Assembly (NCBI GenBank): GCA_946406095.1
Contig: CAMJJO010000001.1
Location: 1 to 53,836, forward strand
Length of the DNA: 53,836 nucleotides
Direction: 5' to 3'
From: an uncultured Bacteroidales bacterium
GTDB lineage: Bacteria; Bacteroidota; Bacteroidia; Bacteroidales; UBA932
Of this stretch, positions 25,047 to 34,019 are shown piece by piece (position 1 is the first letter of the stretch; the number at the start of each line of letters is the position of its first letter). A program made the translations under genes and the position numbers. Under the pieces are notes generated by a model, which was not told the DNA's origin, searched no databases, and worked only from the letters and a program-made list of their open reading frames with translations.

Positions 25047-26248
25047 TGAAAAAGGTAGTTGTTGCATTCAGCGGAGGGCTGGACACCTCCTACACGGTCA
25101 TGTATCTCGCCAAGGAAAAGGGATACGAGGTTTATGCAGCCTGCGCGGACACCGGCGGATTCAGCCCGGAGCAGCTGGCCGCCAACGAAAAGAACGCTTA
25201 CGCCCTGGGCGCAAAGGCCTACGTCACCCTGGACGTTACGAAGGAATACTACGACAAGAGCCTCCGATATATGATCTACGGCAATGTGCTTCGTAACGGA
25301 ACCTATCCCATCTCGGTATCGTCCGAACGCATTTTTCAGGGCATCGCAATCGCCCGCTATGCCAAGCAGATAGGTGCGGATGCCATCGCCCACGGCTCCA
25401 CCGGCGCCGGCAACGACCAGGTCCGCTTCGACATGACCTTCCTTGTCATGTGCCCGGAGATGGAGATAATCACCCTCACCCGCGACGGCAACATCTCCCG
25501 AAAGGAAGAGGTGGATTACCTGAATGCTCACGGATTCAAGGCCGATTTCGCAAAGATGAAGTACTCCTACAACGTGGGCATCTGGGGCACCTCCATCTGC
25601 GGCGGTGAGATACTCGATTCCAGGCAGGGGCTGCCTGAAAGCGCATACCTCAAGCAGGTCACCAAGACCGGCAGCGAAATCCTCTCCATCGGCTTCTACA
25701 AGGGCGAACTTCACTCCGTGAACGGCAAGGCTTATGAAGACAGGGTCCAGGCGATCAAGGCCGTGGAGGAGATCGGGGCCGCATATGGCATAGGCCGCGA
25801 CATGCACGTGGGCGATACCATAATAGGCATAAAGGGCCGAGTGGGATTCGAGGCGGCTGCTCCGATGCTGATTATCGCAGCACACAAGTTCCTCGAGAAA
25901 TTCACCTTGAGCAAGTGGCAGCAATACTGGAAAGACCAGGTGGCCAACTGGTACGGCATGTTCCTGCACGAGAGCCAGTATCTCGAGCCCGTCATGAGGG
26001 ATATAGAGGCCATGCTGGAGAGCAGCCAGTCCAATGTGAACGGCACGGTCACCCTGGAACTCAGGCCCTACGGATTCTCCACAGTAGGAGTGGACTCCCC
26101 CGACGATCTGCTTAAATCCAAACTCGGCGAATATGGCGAGAGCCAGAAAGGCTGGACGGCAGAGGAGGCCAAAGGCTTCATAAAACTGCTCTCCACCCCT
26201 CTTAGAATGTATTATGGAGCACATCCTGATGAGTTGAAAATCAAGTAA
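25046..26248 (+). CDS. argG: Argininosuccinate synthase
   Basis: A 400-residue enzyme that joins citrulline and aspartate using ATP. The ATP pyrophosphatase P-loop Ala-Phe-Ser-Gly-Gly-Leu-Asp-Thr-Ser is at 8-16; Gly-Ser-Thr-Gly-Ala-Gly-Asn-Asp-Gln near 117-125 and Gly-Ile-Trp-Gly near 180 are characteristic. Full length for the family. Start overlaps the acyltransferase stop by one base; the M20 gene follows after 2 bases. Confidence 0.95.
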   Translation: MKKVVVAFSGGLDTSYTVMYLAKEKGYEVYAACADTGGFSPEQLAANEKNAYALGAKAYVTLDVTKEYYDKSLRYMIYGNVLRNGTYPISVSSERIFQGIAIARYAKQIGADAIAHGSTGAGNDQVRFDMTFLVMCPEMEIITLTRDGNISRKEEVDYLNAHGFKADFAKMKYSYNVGIWGTSICGGEILDSRQGLPESAYLKQVTKTGSEILSIGFYKGELHSVNGKAYEDRVQAIKAVEEIGAAYGIGRDMHVGDTIIGIKGRVGFEAAAPMLIIAAHKFLEKFTLSKWQQYWKDQVANWYGMFLHESQYLEPVMRDIEAMLESSQSNVNGTVTLELRPYGFSTVGVDSPDDLLKSKLGEYGESQKGWTAEEAKGFIKLLSTPLRMYYGAHPDELKIK

Positions 26249-26250
26249 TC

Positions 26251-27333
26251 ATGAGCAGTTACGCCGATATCCTGCGGGTTCTGGTAGCCACTCCCTCGGT
26301 CTCTTTCAAAGAAGAGGCTGCGGCCGCTTTTCTGGGGAAGGCTCTGGACGGACTGGGCATCAAATACAGCAACTTGCGTGGCAACATCATCGCAATCAAT
26401 GCAAATAGCGACCCTTCCAAGCCTACCCTGGCATTGGACGCCCACATCGATACCGTGCCCGCGAATGAGGGATATACCCGCAGTCCCTTCGATTCCGGGG
26501 AGGATCCCCAGACAATCTACGGCCTTGGTTCCAATGACGACGGCGGCAGCGTGGTGGCCATGATTGACGCATTCAGGCACTTCTACGAGGAGGAAATGCC
26601 CATAAACCTGATGCTTGTGCTGAACCGGGAGGAGGAGGTTTCCGGCCCGGATGGCGACAGGTGGCTCTATGGGCAGGACGGCCCCTTCGGCCCCGGGAAA
26701 GAATTCCCCATGCCGGACTGGGTGATAGTGGGTGAGCCCACCGGGATGAAGGCGGCCACCAGCGAAAGGGGGCTGCTCGTGCTGGACGGCCTTGCCGAAG
26801 GAATCAGCGCCCATGCTGCCAGCGGCGAGGGCGAGAATGCACTCCTGAAGGCCCTGGACGACATCTCTGCCCTACGGAGCCACAGATTCACCCGCATATC
26901 CCCCACAATGGGCGAAGTGAAACTCAACGTCACCCAGATAGAATCCGGCAGCGCCCACAACGTCATCCCGGACAAATGCACCTTCGTTGTGGACATACGC
27001 CCCACGGAGCAGTACAGCTGCGAAGAGATACTGTCCGAACTCCAGGGACTCTGCAAGAGTAAACTTTCTGCACGCAACCTTGACCATCAGTCTTCCGCCA
27101 CGCCCGAAGCTTCCCCCCTGCTGAAGGCCGTGAAAGCCTTGGGTATCGAGACCTACTCCTCACCCACGACTTCCAACTGGACACTTATCCTGCAGGATGC
27201 GATCAAGATTGGCCCGGGCGATTCATCTCGCTCCCACAAGGCCGACGAATACATCCTCATCTCTGAAATAGAAAATGCCATTGGCACATACATCGAACTA
27301 ATCCAAACTTTCTATGGCAACTCTCTGGAATAA
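26251..27333 (+). CDS. M20 family deacylase (ArgE/DapE-like), putative N-acylornithine deacylase
   Basis: A 360-residue zinc peptidase-family enzyme. Metal ligands and catalytic residues are visible in Ala-Leu-Asp-Ala-His-Ile-Asp-Thr-Val-Pro (His65, Asp67), Gly-Ser-Asn-Asp-Asp-Gly-Gly (around Asp96) and Asn-Arg-Glu-Glu-Glu (around 125-129). In this operon it most likely removes the N-acyl (acetyl or succinyl) group late in arginine synthesis. DapE-type activity is the main alternative. Its last 20 bases overlap argH. Confidence 0.8.
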   Translation: MSSYADILRVLVATPSVSFKEEAAAAFLGKALDGLGIKYSNLRGNIIAINANSDPSKPTLALDAHIDTVPANEGYTRSPFDSGEDPQTIYGLGSNDDGGSVVAMIDAFRHFYEEEMPINLMLVLNREEEVSGPDGDRWLYGQDGPFGPGKEFPMPDWVIVGEPTGMKAATSERGLLVLDGLAEGISAHAASGEGENALLKALDDISALRSHRFTRISPTMGEVKLNVTQIESGSAHNVIPDKCTFVVDIRPTEQYSCEEILSELQGLCKSKLSARNLDHQSSATPEASPLLKAVKALGIETYSSPTTSNWTLILQDAIKIGPGDSSRSHKADEYILISEIENAIGTYIELIQTFYGNSLE

Positions 27334-28612
27334 AGGCACTTCCGCCACTGCAGCGGTGGACGCTTTCACTGTTGGCAACGACCGCATACTGGACCTGCGC
27401 CTGGCCCGTTACGACGTGCAGGGATCCCTTGCGCACATCAAGATGCTGGAAAGCATAGGCCTGCTGAGCGCAGATGAACTAGCAAAGCTTACGGCAGCGC
27501 TGGAAAAGATTGCCGCCAGCATAGAGGCAGGCGAATTCCGCCTCGAAGACGACGTGGAAGACATCCACTCGCAGGTTGAACTCTTGCTTACTCGCGAACT
27601 CGGAGAGGTGGGCAAGAAGATTCATTCCGGCCGTTCCCGCAACGACCAGGTGCTGCTGGACATACGCCTCTTCCTGCGGGACGAGATAGATACCGTGCAC
27701 GCCGAGGTCAAGGAACTCTTCGGTACCCTGCAGGCTCTGAGCGAGAAGCATAAGGATGTGCTCCTGCCAGGCTATACCCACGGCCAGCTGGCGATGCCAT
27801 CCTCGTTCGGACTCTGGTTCGGTGCCTACGCCGAGGCTCTTGTAGACGATCTCTCGCTCCTCAAGGCAGCCCGCAAGGTGGTCAACCGTAACCCTCTTGG
27901 TTCAGCCGCCGGATACGGGAATTCCTTCCCTCTGGACAGGGAGATGACAACCGGCCTGCTGGGCTTCGACTCCCCCGTCTACAACAGCATCGCCGCCCAG
28001 CTGGGGCGCGGAAAGACAGAACGCTGCGTGGCTTCTGCACTCGGCAGCATCGCCCTGACACTCAATAAGTTCGCCGCCGACTGCTGCCTCTATATGAGCC
28101 CCAACTTCGGATTCATCCACTTCCCGGACAGCCTCACCACCGGCTCCAGCATTATGCCCCACAAGAAGAATCCGGACGTATGGGAGCTGGTGCGGGCGCG
28201 CTGCAACCGCATCCTCGCCTGCGAGAACGAGATATCTCTACTGTGCAGCAACCTTCCCCATGGCTATCACAGGGATTTCCAGATTCTGAAAGACATCCTT
28301 TTCCCGGTATTGGAGATAATTCACGAGTGCCTGCAGATGACAGACTACATGCTCCGGCACATAGAGGTAAACACCCACATCCTGGACAATCCCCTGTATG
28401 AGCAGATGTTCACTGTGGAAGAAGTCAACAAGCTGGTAAAGAACGGATTACCCTTCCGGGACGCCTACCGCAAGGTGGGTGCCGAAGTGAATGAAGGCAG
28501 CTTCCATTTCGAAACCGCCGGGCTCAAGGCATCCGACCTGGGGCACACTCATATCGGAAGCATAGGCAATCTCTGCAACCAGCAGATAGCAGAACTCATG
28601 AAGGATGAATAA
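27314..28612 (+). CDS. argH: Argininosuccinate lyase
   Basis: A 432-residue member of the fumarase/aspartase superfamily that splits argininosuccinate into arginine and fumarate. The superfamily signature Gly-Ser-Ser-Ile-Met-Pro-His-Lys-Lys-Asn-Pro is at about 277-287, and Ser-Arg-Asn-Asp-Gln near 109-113 is typical of ArgH. It overlaps the deacylase by 20 bases and carA by 8. Confidence 0.95.
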   Translation: MATLWNKGTSATAAVDAFTVGNDRILDLRLARYDVQGSLAHIKMLESIGLLSADELAKLTAALEKIAASIEAGEFRLEDDVEDIHSQVELLLTRELGEVGKKIHSGRSRNDQVLLDIRLFLRDEIDTVHAEVKELFGTLQALSEKHKDVLLPGYTHGQLAMPSSFGLWFGAYAEALVDDLSLLKAARKVVNRNPLGSAAGYGNSFPLDREMTTGLLGFDSPVYNSIAAQLGRGKTERCVASALGSIALTLNKFAADCCLYMSPNFGFIHFPDSLTTGSSIMPHKKNPDVWELVRARCNRILACENEISLLCSNLPHGYHRDFQILKDILFPVLEIIHECLQMTDYMLRHIEVNTHILDNPLYEQMFTVEEVNKLVKNGLPFRDAYRKVGAEVNEGSFHFETAGLKASDLGHTHIGSIGNLCNQQIAELMKDE

Positions 28613-29756
28613 AGCCAGTCTTATACTCGAAAACGGCCTCTGCATGGAGGGCATGAGCTTCGGCTACGACGGCCCCTGCGAAGGAGAACTGGTGTTCTCT
28701 ACGGCGATGGTGGGCTATCCCGAGAGCCTTACGGACCCTTCGTACGAAGGCCAGATTCTTTGCGTAAGTTACCCTATAGTAGGCAATTACGGCATTCCTG
28801 CCATGACCCGTGACGAGTGGGGCGTGTGCCTCGGTTTCGAGTCGGAGAAGATTCACGTGAGGGGTCTGGTGATTTCGGATTACAGCGGCAAGTTCAGCCA
28901 TTACGATGCCGTGAAGAGTCTTGGGCGCTGGCTCCGCGACGAGCATATTCCTGCCATCTGCGGCATCGATACACGCCACCTCACCCAACTCCTCCGCGAC
29001 AACGGCACCCTTGCCGCAAGCATAGTGCCTTGGCAGCCGCAGGTTGCACCCTCGCCGACCGCTTCGCTGCGCTTCGCCCCTCCCATCTCCGATGGGCCCC
29101 TCCCTCTAAGCCGAGGGTGGCGTAGGTCCTGCGAGGGTGCACCTGTCGGCTGCGACCAGAATCTGGCAGCAGTCGTAAGTTGCAAAGAACCAATCCATTA
29201 CGGCAAGGGTGCCAAGCGCGTGGTGCTTGTGGACTGCGGCGTGAAACACCAGATACTCCACTGCCTGCTGGAACGCGGAATCGAGGTACTGCGCGTGCCG
29301 TGGGATACGGACGTGAACAATATAGACGCCGACGGCATAATGATCTCCAACGGCCCCGGAGACCCTTCCGCATGCGTCCCTGCCATAGAATCCATAAAAA
29401 AAGCCATGGAAGGCACCAGGCCCATCTTCGGCATCTGCTTGGGAAACCAGATCATGAGCATCGCAGCCGGAGCATCCACCTACAAGATGAAATACGGCCA
29501 CCGCAGCCACAACCAGCCCGTGCGCATGTGCGGCACCCAACGCTGCTTCATCACAAGCCAGAATCACGGCTATGCGGTGGACACCAAAACGCTGAACGAA
29601 GACTGGAAGCCCTACTTCATTAACCTCAACGACGGAACTTCGGAGGGTATACGCCACCGCAGCAAACCCTTCTTCTCGGCACAGTTCCATCCCGAAGCAT
29701 CCAGCGGCCCCACCGACACGGAGTTCCTCTTCGACGAATTCATCTCCGCCCTATGA
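28605..29756 (+). CDS. carA: Carbamoyl-phosphate synthase small (glutaminase) subunit, carrying an in-frame palindromic insertion
   Basis: A 383-residue glutamine amidotransferase that feeds ammonia to CarB. The N-terminal CPSase domain (to about 140) and class I glutaminase domain (about 195-383) are intact: nucleophile Cys in Gly-Ile-Cys-Leu-Gly-Asn-Gln, and the His-Glu pair in Phe-His-Pro-Glu-Ala. Between them, at about residues 143-183, lies a stretch unlike other CarA proteins, rich in Pro, Arg, Ser and Gly, encoded by a palindromic repeat (29033-29153) that keeps the frame open. It falls in the interdomain linker, which explains how activity could survive. Overlaps argH by 8 bases and carB by 4. 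Confidence 0.93.
   Translation: MNKASLILENGLCMEGMSFGYDGPCEGELVFSTAMVGYPESLTDPSYEGQILCVSYPIVGNYGIPAMTRDEWGVCLGFESEKIHVRGLVISDYSGKFSHYDAVKSLGRWLRDEHIPAICGIDTRHLTQLLRDNGTLAASIVPWQPQVAPSPTASLRFAPPISDGPLPLSRGWRRSCEGAPVGCDQNLAAVVSCKEPIHYGKGAKRVVLVDCGVKHQILHCLLERGIEVLRVPWDTDVNNIDADGIMISNGPGDPSACVPAIESIKKAMEGTRPIFGICLGNQIMSIAAGASTYKMKYGHRSHNQPVRMCGTQRCFITSQNHGYAVDTKTLNEDWKPYFINLNDGTSEGIRHRSKPFFSAQFHPEASSGPTDTEFLFDEFISAL
29033..29153 (+). repeat. In-frame palindromic element inside carA (copy 1)
   Basis: Outer arms 29033-29055 and 29131-29153 are inverted copies apart from one base gained and one lost. The 75-base core contains GCCCCTCCCATCTCCGATGG (from 29076), shared with one base difference with the element in the GH95 gene. 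Two small hairpins lie in the core: CCCATC/GATGGG (29082-29096) and CCCTC/GAGGG (29102-29117). The element adds about 40 codons without a stop. Confidence 0.8.
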
Positions 29757-32700
29757 AAGACAACACGCTAAAGAAAGTTCTGATACTAGGCTCCGGCGCC
29801 CTCAAGATCGGAGAGGCCGGCGAATTCGACTATAGCGGCTCGCAGGCCCTCAAGGCCCTGCGCGAGGAAGGTCTGGAAACCGTCCTCATCAACCCCAATA
29901 TAGCCACCGTGCAGACCTCTGAAGGCGTTGCAGACAGGATTTATTTCCTGCCGGTAACTCCATCGTTCGTAGAGAAAGTCATTGAAAAAGAGCGCCCTCA
30001 GGGCATACTCCTCTCGTTCGGAGGGCAGACCGCCCTCAACTGCGGGGTCGAACTATACCGCAGCGGCGTGCTCGAGCATTACGGCGTCCGCGTGCTGGGC
30101 ACTCCCGTGCAGACCATCATCGACACCGAAGACCGCGAGTTGTTCGTGCAGCGTCTGGATGAGATAGGCGTGCACACGATACGTTCGCATGCAGCGGCTT
30201 CACAGGAAGAGGCCAGGAAAGCCGCCGCCGAGTTGGGATACCCAGTAATTGTGCGTGCTGCATACGCCCTGGGAGGCCTGGGATCGGGATTCTGCGACAA
30301 CGAGGCCGAACTCGATGCCGTCACTGCAAAGGCATTCACCTTCTCCGGCCAGGTGCTTATCGAGAAGTCCCTGAAGGGGTGGAAGGAGATAGAATACGAG
30401 ATTGTGAGGGACTGCTACGACAACTGCATCGCCGTCTGCAATATGGAGAATTTCGATCCCCTGGGCATACACACGGGCGAAAGCATAGTCGTGGCACCTT
30501 CGCAGACCCTCACGAACGCCGAATATCATTTCCTGCGCCGCACCTCCATAGACATTGTCCGCCATCTGGGCATTGTGGGCGAATGCAATGTGCAGTATGC
30601 CTTCAGCCCGGACGGCGAGGACTACCGCGTGATCGAGGTGAACGCCCGCCTCAGCCGCTCGTCGGCCCTGGCATCGAAGGCCACAGGCTATCCCCTGGCA
30701 TTCATAGCAGCCAAACTCAGCCTCGGCTACGGCCTATTCGACCTTAAGAACGCTGTCACTCAGAGCACCCCGGCCTTCTTCGAGCCGGCTCTGGACTATG
30801 TGGTTTGCAAAATCCCTCGCTGGGACCTTGCAAAATTCAAGGAAGTATCCCGCGAGTTGGGCTCCAGTATGAAAAGTGTGGGAGAGGTGATGGCCATAGG
30901 CAGATGCTTCGAAGAGGCGATACAGAAGGGCCTTCGCATGATAGGGCAGGGTGCCAACGGGTTTGTCTGCAACAAGCCATACAAGGTGGAAGACCTGGAC
31001 TACGCCCTGCGCAATCCGGACGACACCCGCATCTTCGCCATCGCAGCCGCATTCGAATCCGGCTACGACGTGGACCGCATCCACCAGCTGACCAACATCG
31101 ACCGCTGGTTCATCGACAGGCTGGAGAATATAGAAAGGACCTACCGCGCCCTGGAAGCGTGCAAATCGCTGCAGGACGTGGGGCCCGAGCTGATGCTGAA
31201 GGCCAAGCGCGAAGGGTTCTCCGACATCCAGATCGGCCGTGTGTTCCACGTCGCAGAAGCAGAGGTGCGCGAACTGCGTCACGCCATGGGTATGCGCCCC
31301 TGCATCAAGCAGATAGACACCCTCGCGGCAGAATTCCCCGCAGTCACGAACTACCTCTATCTGACCTATAACGGAGATTGTAGCGACATCACACCCGAAC
31401 AGGGGGCCGTGATCGTGCTGGGTTCCGGGGCCTACCGCATAGGCAGCAGCGTGGAATTCGACTGGTGCGGAGTGAATGCGGCCCGCACGGTACGCAGCAG
31501 CGGGAGGCAGGCCGTCATCATCAACTTCAACCCCGAGACCGTCTCCACCGACTACGATTCCTGCGACCGCCTCTATTTCGACGAGCTGAGTCTCGAGAGC
31601 GTGCTGGAAATCTGCGACGTGGAGCATCCTGCCGGAGTGATAGTGAGCGTCGGAGGACAGATCCCGAACAACCTCGCACTCCCCCTTTCCAGGCTGGGAA
31701 TCCCCCTCCTGGGCACCTCCGCCGAGCATATCGACCAGGCGGAAGACCGCGGCAAGTTCTCTGCGATAGTGGACAGGCTCGGCATCGACCAGCCACGCTG
31801 GAGCGAGCTCAGGAGCTATGCGGACGTGGAGAAGTTTGTAGAAGAAGTGGGATTCCCCGTGCTCGTGCGGCCTTCCTATGTGCTTTCGGGCGCGGCGATG
31901 AATGTCTGCTACAGCAAGAAGCACCTGCGCGAGTATCTCGAGAAGGCAGAAGAAGTGTCGGAAGAGCATCCTGTGGTGATCAGCGAATTCATGCAGCGCA
32001 ACAAGGAACTAGAGTGCGATGCCGTGGCGGATGGAGGGAAAATTCTCGCCTGCGCCATCTCCGAGCACATTGAGTACGCCGGCGTGCATTCGGGAGATGC
32101 CACCATACAGTTCCCCGCCCAGACCACCTACGGAGTGACCGCCGCCCGGATCAAGCGTATCGCCGCAGCCCTGGCCTCCGAGCTGAAGATATCCGGCCCG
32201 TTCAACATACAGTTCCTCGCCGGCGAGAACAGCCTTAAGGTGATAGAATGCAACCTGCGCGCATCCAGAAGCTTCCCTTTCGTCAGCAAGATCCTGAAAC
32301 TCAACTTCATAGAGCTGGCCACGCGGGTTATGCTCGGGGAGCATCCCGAAGGCGGCCACATAGATCCCTTCGAGCTGGATTACGTGGGAGTGAAGAGTTC
32401 CCAGTTCTCGTTCGCACGCCTTGGCAAGGCGGATCCCGTGCTGGGAGTGGATATGACCTCCACCGGCGAAGTCGCCTGCATAGGCGAAACCCTCGACGAA
32501 GCCCTGCTCAAGTCAATGCTCTCCGTCGGCCACCGCATCCCCAAGGGTTCGGTGCTGGTTTCGGTGGGCGACGTGCTGCACAAGGCGGCCCTGGTGCCCG
32601 CCTGCAAGATGCTGACAGAGAGGGGGTTCAAGCTCTACGAGGATGTCTCCCCCGCCGCCATGGACCTAATCCGGGAGCACAAGGTGGATCTGGTAATCAA

Positions 32701-32878
32701 CATCCCTGAAGAATCCGCCGAAGGAGGCCCCGGCGCCGGATACGAAATACGGCGCGCCGCAGTAGACTACAACGTGCCGTTAATCACCAATATCCGCCTT
32801 GCAGATGCCTACATCCGGGCTTTCTGCAAGCTGGGAGAAGATGCCCTGGCCATCAAGGCCTGGGATGAGTACCGCTGA
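29753..32878 (+). CDS. carB: Carbamoyl-phosphate synthase large subunit
   Basis: A 1041-residue enzyme making carbamoyl phosphate for arginine and pyrimidine synthesis. Two homologous halves are visible, each opening with a Gly-Ser-Gly motif (Leu-Gly-Ser-Gly-Ala-Leu-Lys-Ile-Gly near 11-19; Leu-Gly-Ser-Gly-Ala-Tyr-Arg-Ile-Gly near 555) and carrying an ATP-grasp domain. The C-terminal hundred residues form the allosteric MGS-like domain. Slightly shorter than E. coli CarB. It overlaps carA by 4 bases and the convergent YhhN gene by 26 bases. Confidence 0.95.
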   Translation: MKDNTLKKVLILGSGALKIGEAGEFDYSGSQALKALREEGLETVLINPNIATVQTSEGVADRIYFLPVTPSFVEKVIEKERPQGILLSFGGQTALNCGVELYRSGVLEHYGVRVLGTPVQTIIDTEDRELFVQRLDEIGVHTIRSHAAASQEEARKAAAELGYPVIVRAAYALGGLGSGFCDNEAELDAVTAKAFTFSGQVLIEKSLKGWKEIEYEIVRDCYDNCIAVCNMENFDPLGIHTGESIVVAPSQTLTNAEYHFLRRTSIDIVRHLGIVGECNVQYAFSPDGEDYRVIEVNARLSRSSALASKATGYPLAFIAAKLSLGYGLFDLKNAVTQSTPAFFEPALDYVVCKIPRWDLAKFKEVSRELGSSMKSVGEVMAIGRCFEEAIQKGLRMIGQGANGFVCNKPYKVEDLDYALRNPDDTRIFAIAAAFESGYDVDRIHQLTNIDRWFIDRLENIERTYRALEACKSLQDVGPELMLKAKREGFSDIQIGRVFHVAEAEVRELRHAMGMRPCIKQIDTLAAEFPAVTNYLYLTYNGDCSDITPEQGAVIVLGSGAYRIGSSVEFDWCGVNAARTVRSSGRQAVIINFNPETVSTDYDSCDRLYFDELSLESVLEICDVEHPAGVIVSVGGQIPNNLALPLSRLGIPLLGTSAEHIDQAEDRGKFSAIVDRLGIDQPRWSELRSYADVEKFVEEVGFPVLVRPSYVLSGAAMNVCYSKKHLREYLEKAEEVSEEHPVVISEFMQRNKELECDAVADGGKILACAISEHIEYAGVHSGDATIQFPAQTTYGVTAARIKRIAAALASELKISGPFNIQFLAGENSLKVIECNLRASRSFPFVSKILKLNFIELATRVMLGEHPEGGHIDPFELDYVGVKSSQFSFARLGKADPVLGVDMTSTGEVACIGETLDEALLKSMLSVGHRIPKGSVLVSVGDVLHKAALVPACKMLTERGFKLYEDVSPAAMDLIREHKVDLVINIPEESAEGGPGAGYEIRRAAVDYNVPLITNIRLADAYIRAFCKLGEDALAIKAWDEYR

Positions 32879-33539
32879 TGCGCTCCCGCACCATGCCGCT
32901 CACAAGCAGCCATTCCGCAGTCACGTAGGTAAGCATCACCAGAGCGTGGCGGAACGGGAAGTCGATGCCGGCGAACGAGTCTATCGCAATCAGCGAATCC
33001 GAGATAATGAAGATTATGCCGCCCACGATTATGCGCGTGGCGAACGCCTTTCCGCGTATAGCCCAAAGCACGCCGCATGCAGCCACGAACATCAGCGTGA
33101 GCGCATAGACGGTGACCGCCGCGCCGAACGGCCATTCCACTCCGAAGAAACTCACGATTACCGGCGCAAGCACGAGCGGAACTATCAGGCACAGTATCTC
33201 TTTCCAGCCCTTCATGCCGCCCATTCCCGAAAGCAGGATGGCCAGGTAGAAGAAGTGGCCGATGAGGAAGGCGCCCAGCCCGGCTGCAAAGAAGGTAAAG
33301 CCGTTCAGCATCAAAAGATCGTCCCCTGTAGTATGGAAGGCTAGGCCGATCGCAAGAAGGATAGGCATCCGGCCCTTGTTCTCGGGGAGAAGCTGCACCA
33401 GCGCGGCAGCGGCCAGCGTAGGCATCAGAAAGGGCTTTATGTACATGGGAGTGGTCTCGTCGCCCAAGGCGAGGCACACTACGTCGGCAATCGACAGGAG
33501 CAGGAATAAGATTCCGAATACTTTGGTCTGTAGTTTCAT
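32853..33539 (-). CDS. YhhN family membrane protein (lysoplasmalogenase-like)
   Basis: A 228-residue integral membrane protein with about eight hydrophobic helices, resembling the YhhN/TMEM86 family, some of whose members hydrolyse lysoplasmalogens. The ATG at 33539 begins a typical membrane N-terminus; the frame remains open further upstream across the Nudix promoter, but that part is not protein-like. Its 3' end overlaps carB by 26 bases. The biological substrate is unknown. Confidence 0.7.
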   Translation of the reverse strand: MKLQTKVFGILFLLLSIADVVCLALGDETTPMYIKPFLMPTLAAAALVQLLPENKGRMPILLAIGLAFHTTGDDLLMLNGFTFFAAGLGAFLIGHFFYLAILLSGMGGMKGWKEILCLIVPLVLAPVIVSFFGVEWPFGAAVTVYALTLMFVAACGVLWAIRGKAFATRIIVGGIIFIISDSLIAIDSFAGIDFPFRHALVMLTYVTAEWLLVSGMVRERISGTHPRP

Positions 33540-33605
33540 AACTATGCAATCTTTCCCCAAATATCGGCAAAAAAATGCAAAAACAAGTAATTCACAATTA
33601 AGTAT

Positions 33606-33613
33606 TAACTTTG
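33606..33613 (+). promoter_or_regulatory. Putative -7 box for the Nudix gene
   Basis: TAACTTTG matches TAnnTTTG, 19 bases before the ATG. Confidence 0.5.
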
Positions 33614-33632
33614 CATAAATGTTTATGTAATC

Positions 33633-34019
33633 ATGAAACGCATCGAGGTAGTTGCTGCCGTAATCCGTAAGGGCGACAAGATTTTTGCCACCCAGCGGGG
33701 CTATGGTGATTGGAAAGACTGGTGGGAGTTCCCGGGTGGCAAGATGGAGCCCGGAGAGGCCCCCGAGGATGCTCTGATGCGGGAAATCCGCGAGGAGTTG
33801 AATGCCGAAATCACCGTTGGGGACTTGATCGAGACCATAGAATGGGACTATCCTGCCTTCCATCTCACTCTCCACTGCTATTGGTGCACGCTGGTCTCGG
33901 AAGGCCTCACCCTCCTGGAACACGAATCCGCCCGCTGGCTGGAAGCTTCCGAACTACGTTCAGTCCACTGGCTCCCTGCCGATGAATCTCTTGTCAGAAG
34001 GATAGAATCCTGCCTCTAG
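33633..34019 (+). CDS. Nudix hydrolase, MutT-like
   Basis: A 128-residue protein with a nearly perfect Nudix box at 36-57 (Gly36, Glu42, Arg50-Glu51, Glu54-Glu55); the usual Gly after the last Glu pair is Asn57. Length and the early Val-Val-Ala-Ala-Val-Ile strand fit the MutT group that cleaves oxidised or damaged nucleoside triphosphates. It stands alone with its own promoter. Its last 4 bases overlap the end of the GH95 gene. Confidence 0.85.
   Translation: MKRIEVVAAVIRKGDKIFATQRGYGDWKDWWEFPGGKMEPGEAPEDALMREIREELNAEITVGDLIETIEWDYPAFHLTLHCYWCTLVSEGLTLLEHESARWLEASELRSVHWLPADESLVRRIESCL

Noticed and set aside
30734..31969. Open frame of 411 codons on the minus strand
   Set aside because: Antisense to carB; His- and Val-rich composition typical of shadow frames.
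32700..32760. Gly/Pro-rich stretch near the end of carB as a third in-frame element
   Set aside because: It lacks inverted arms and the shared core, and the residues fall in the normal MGS-like domain of CarB.
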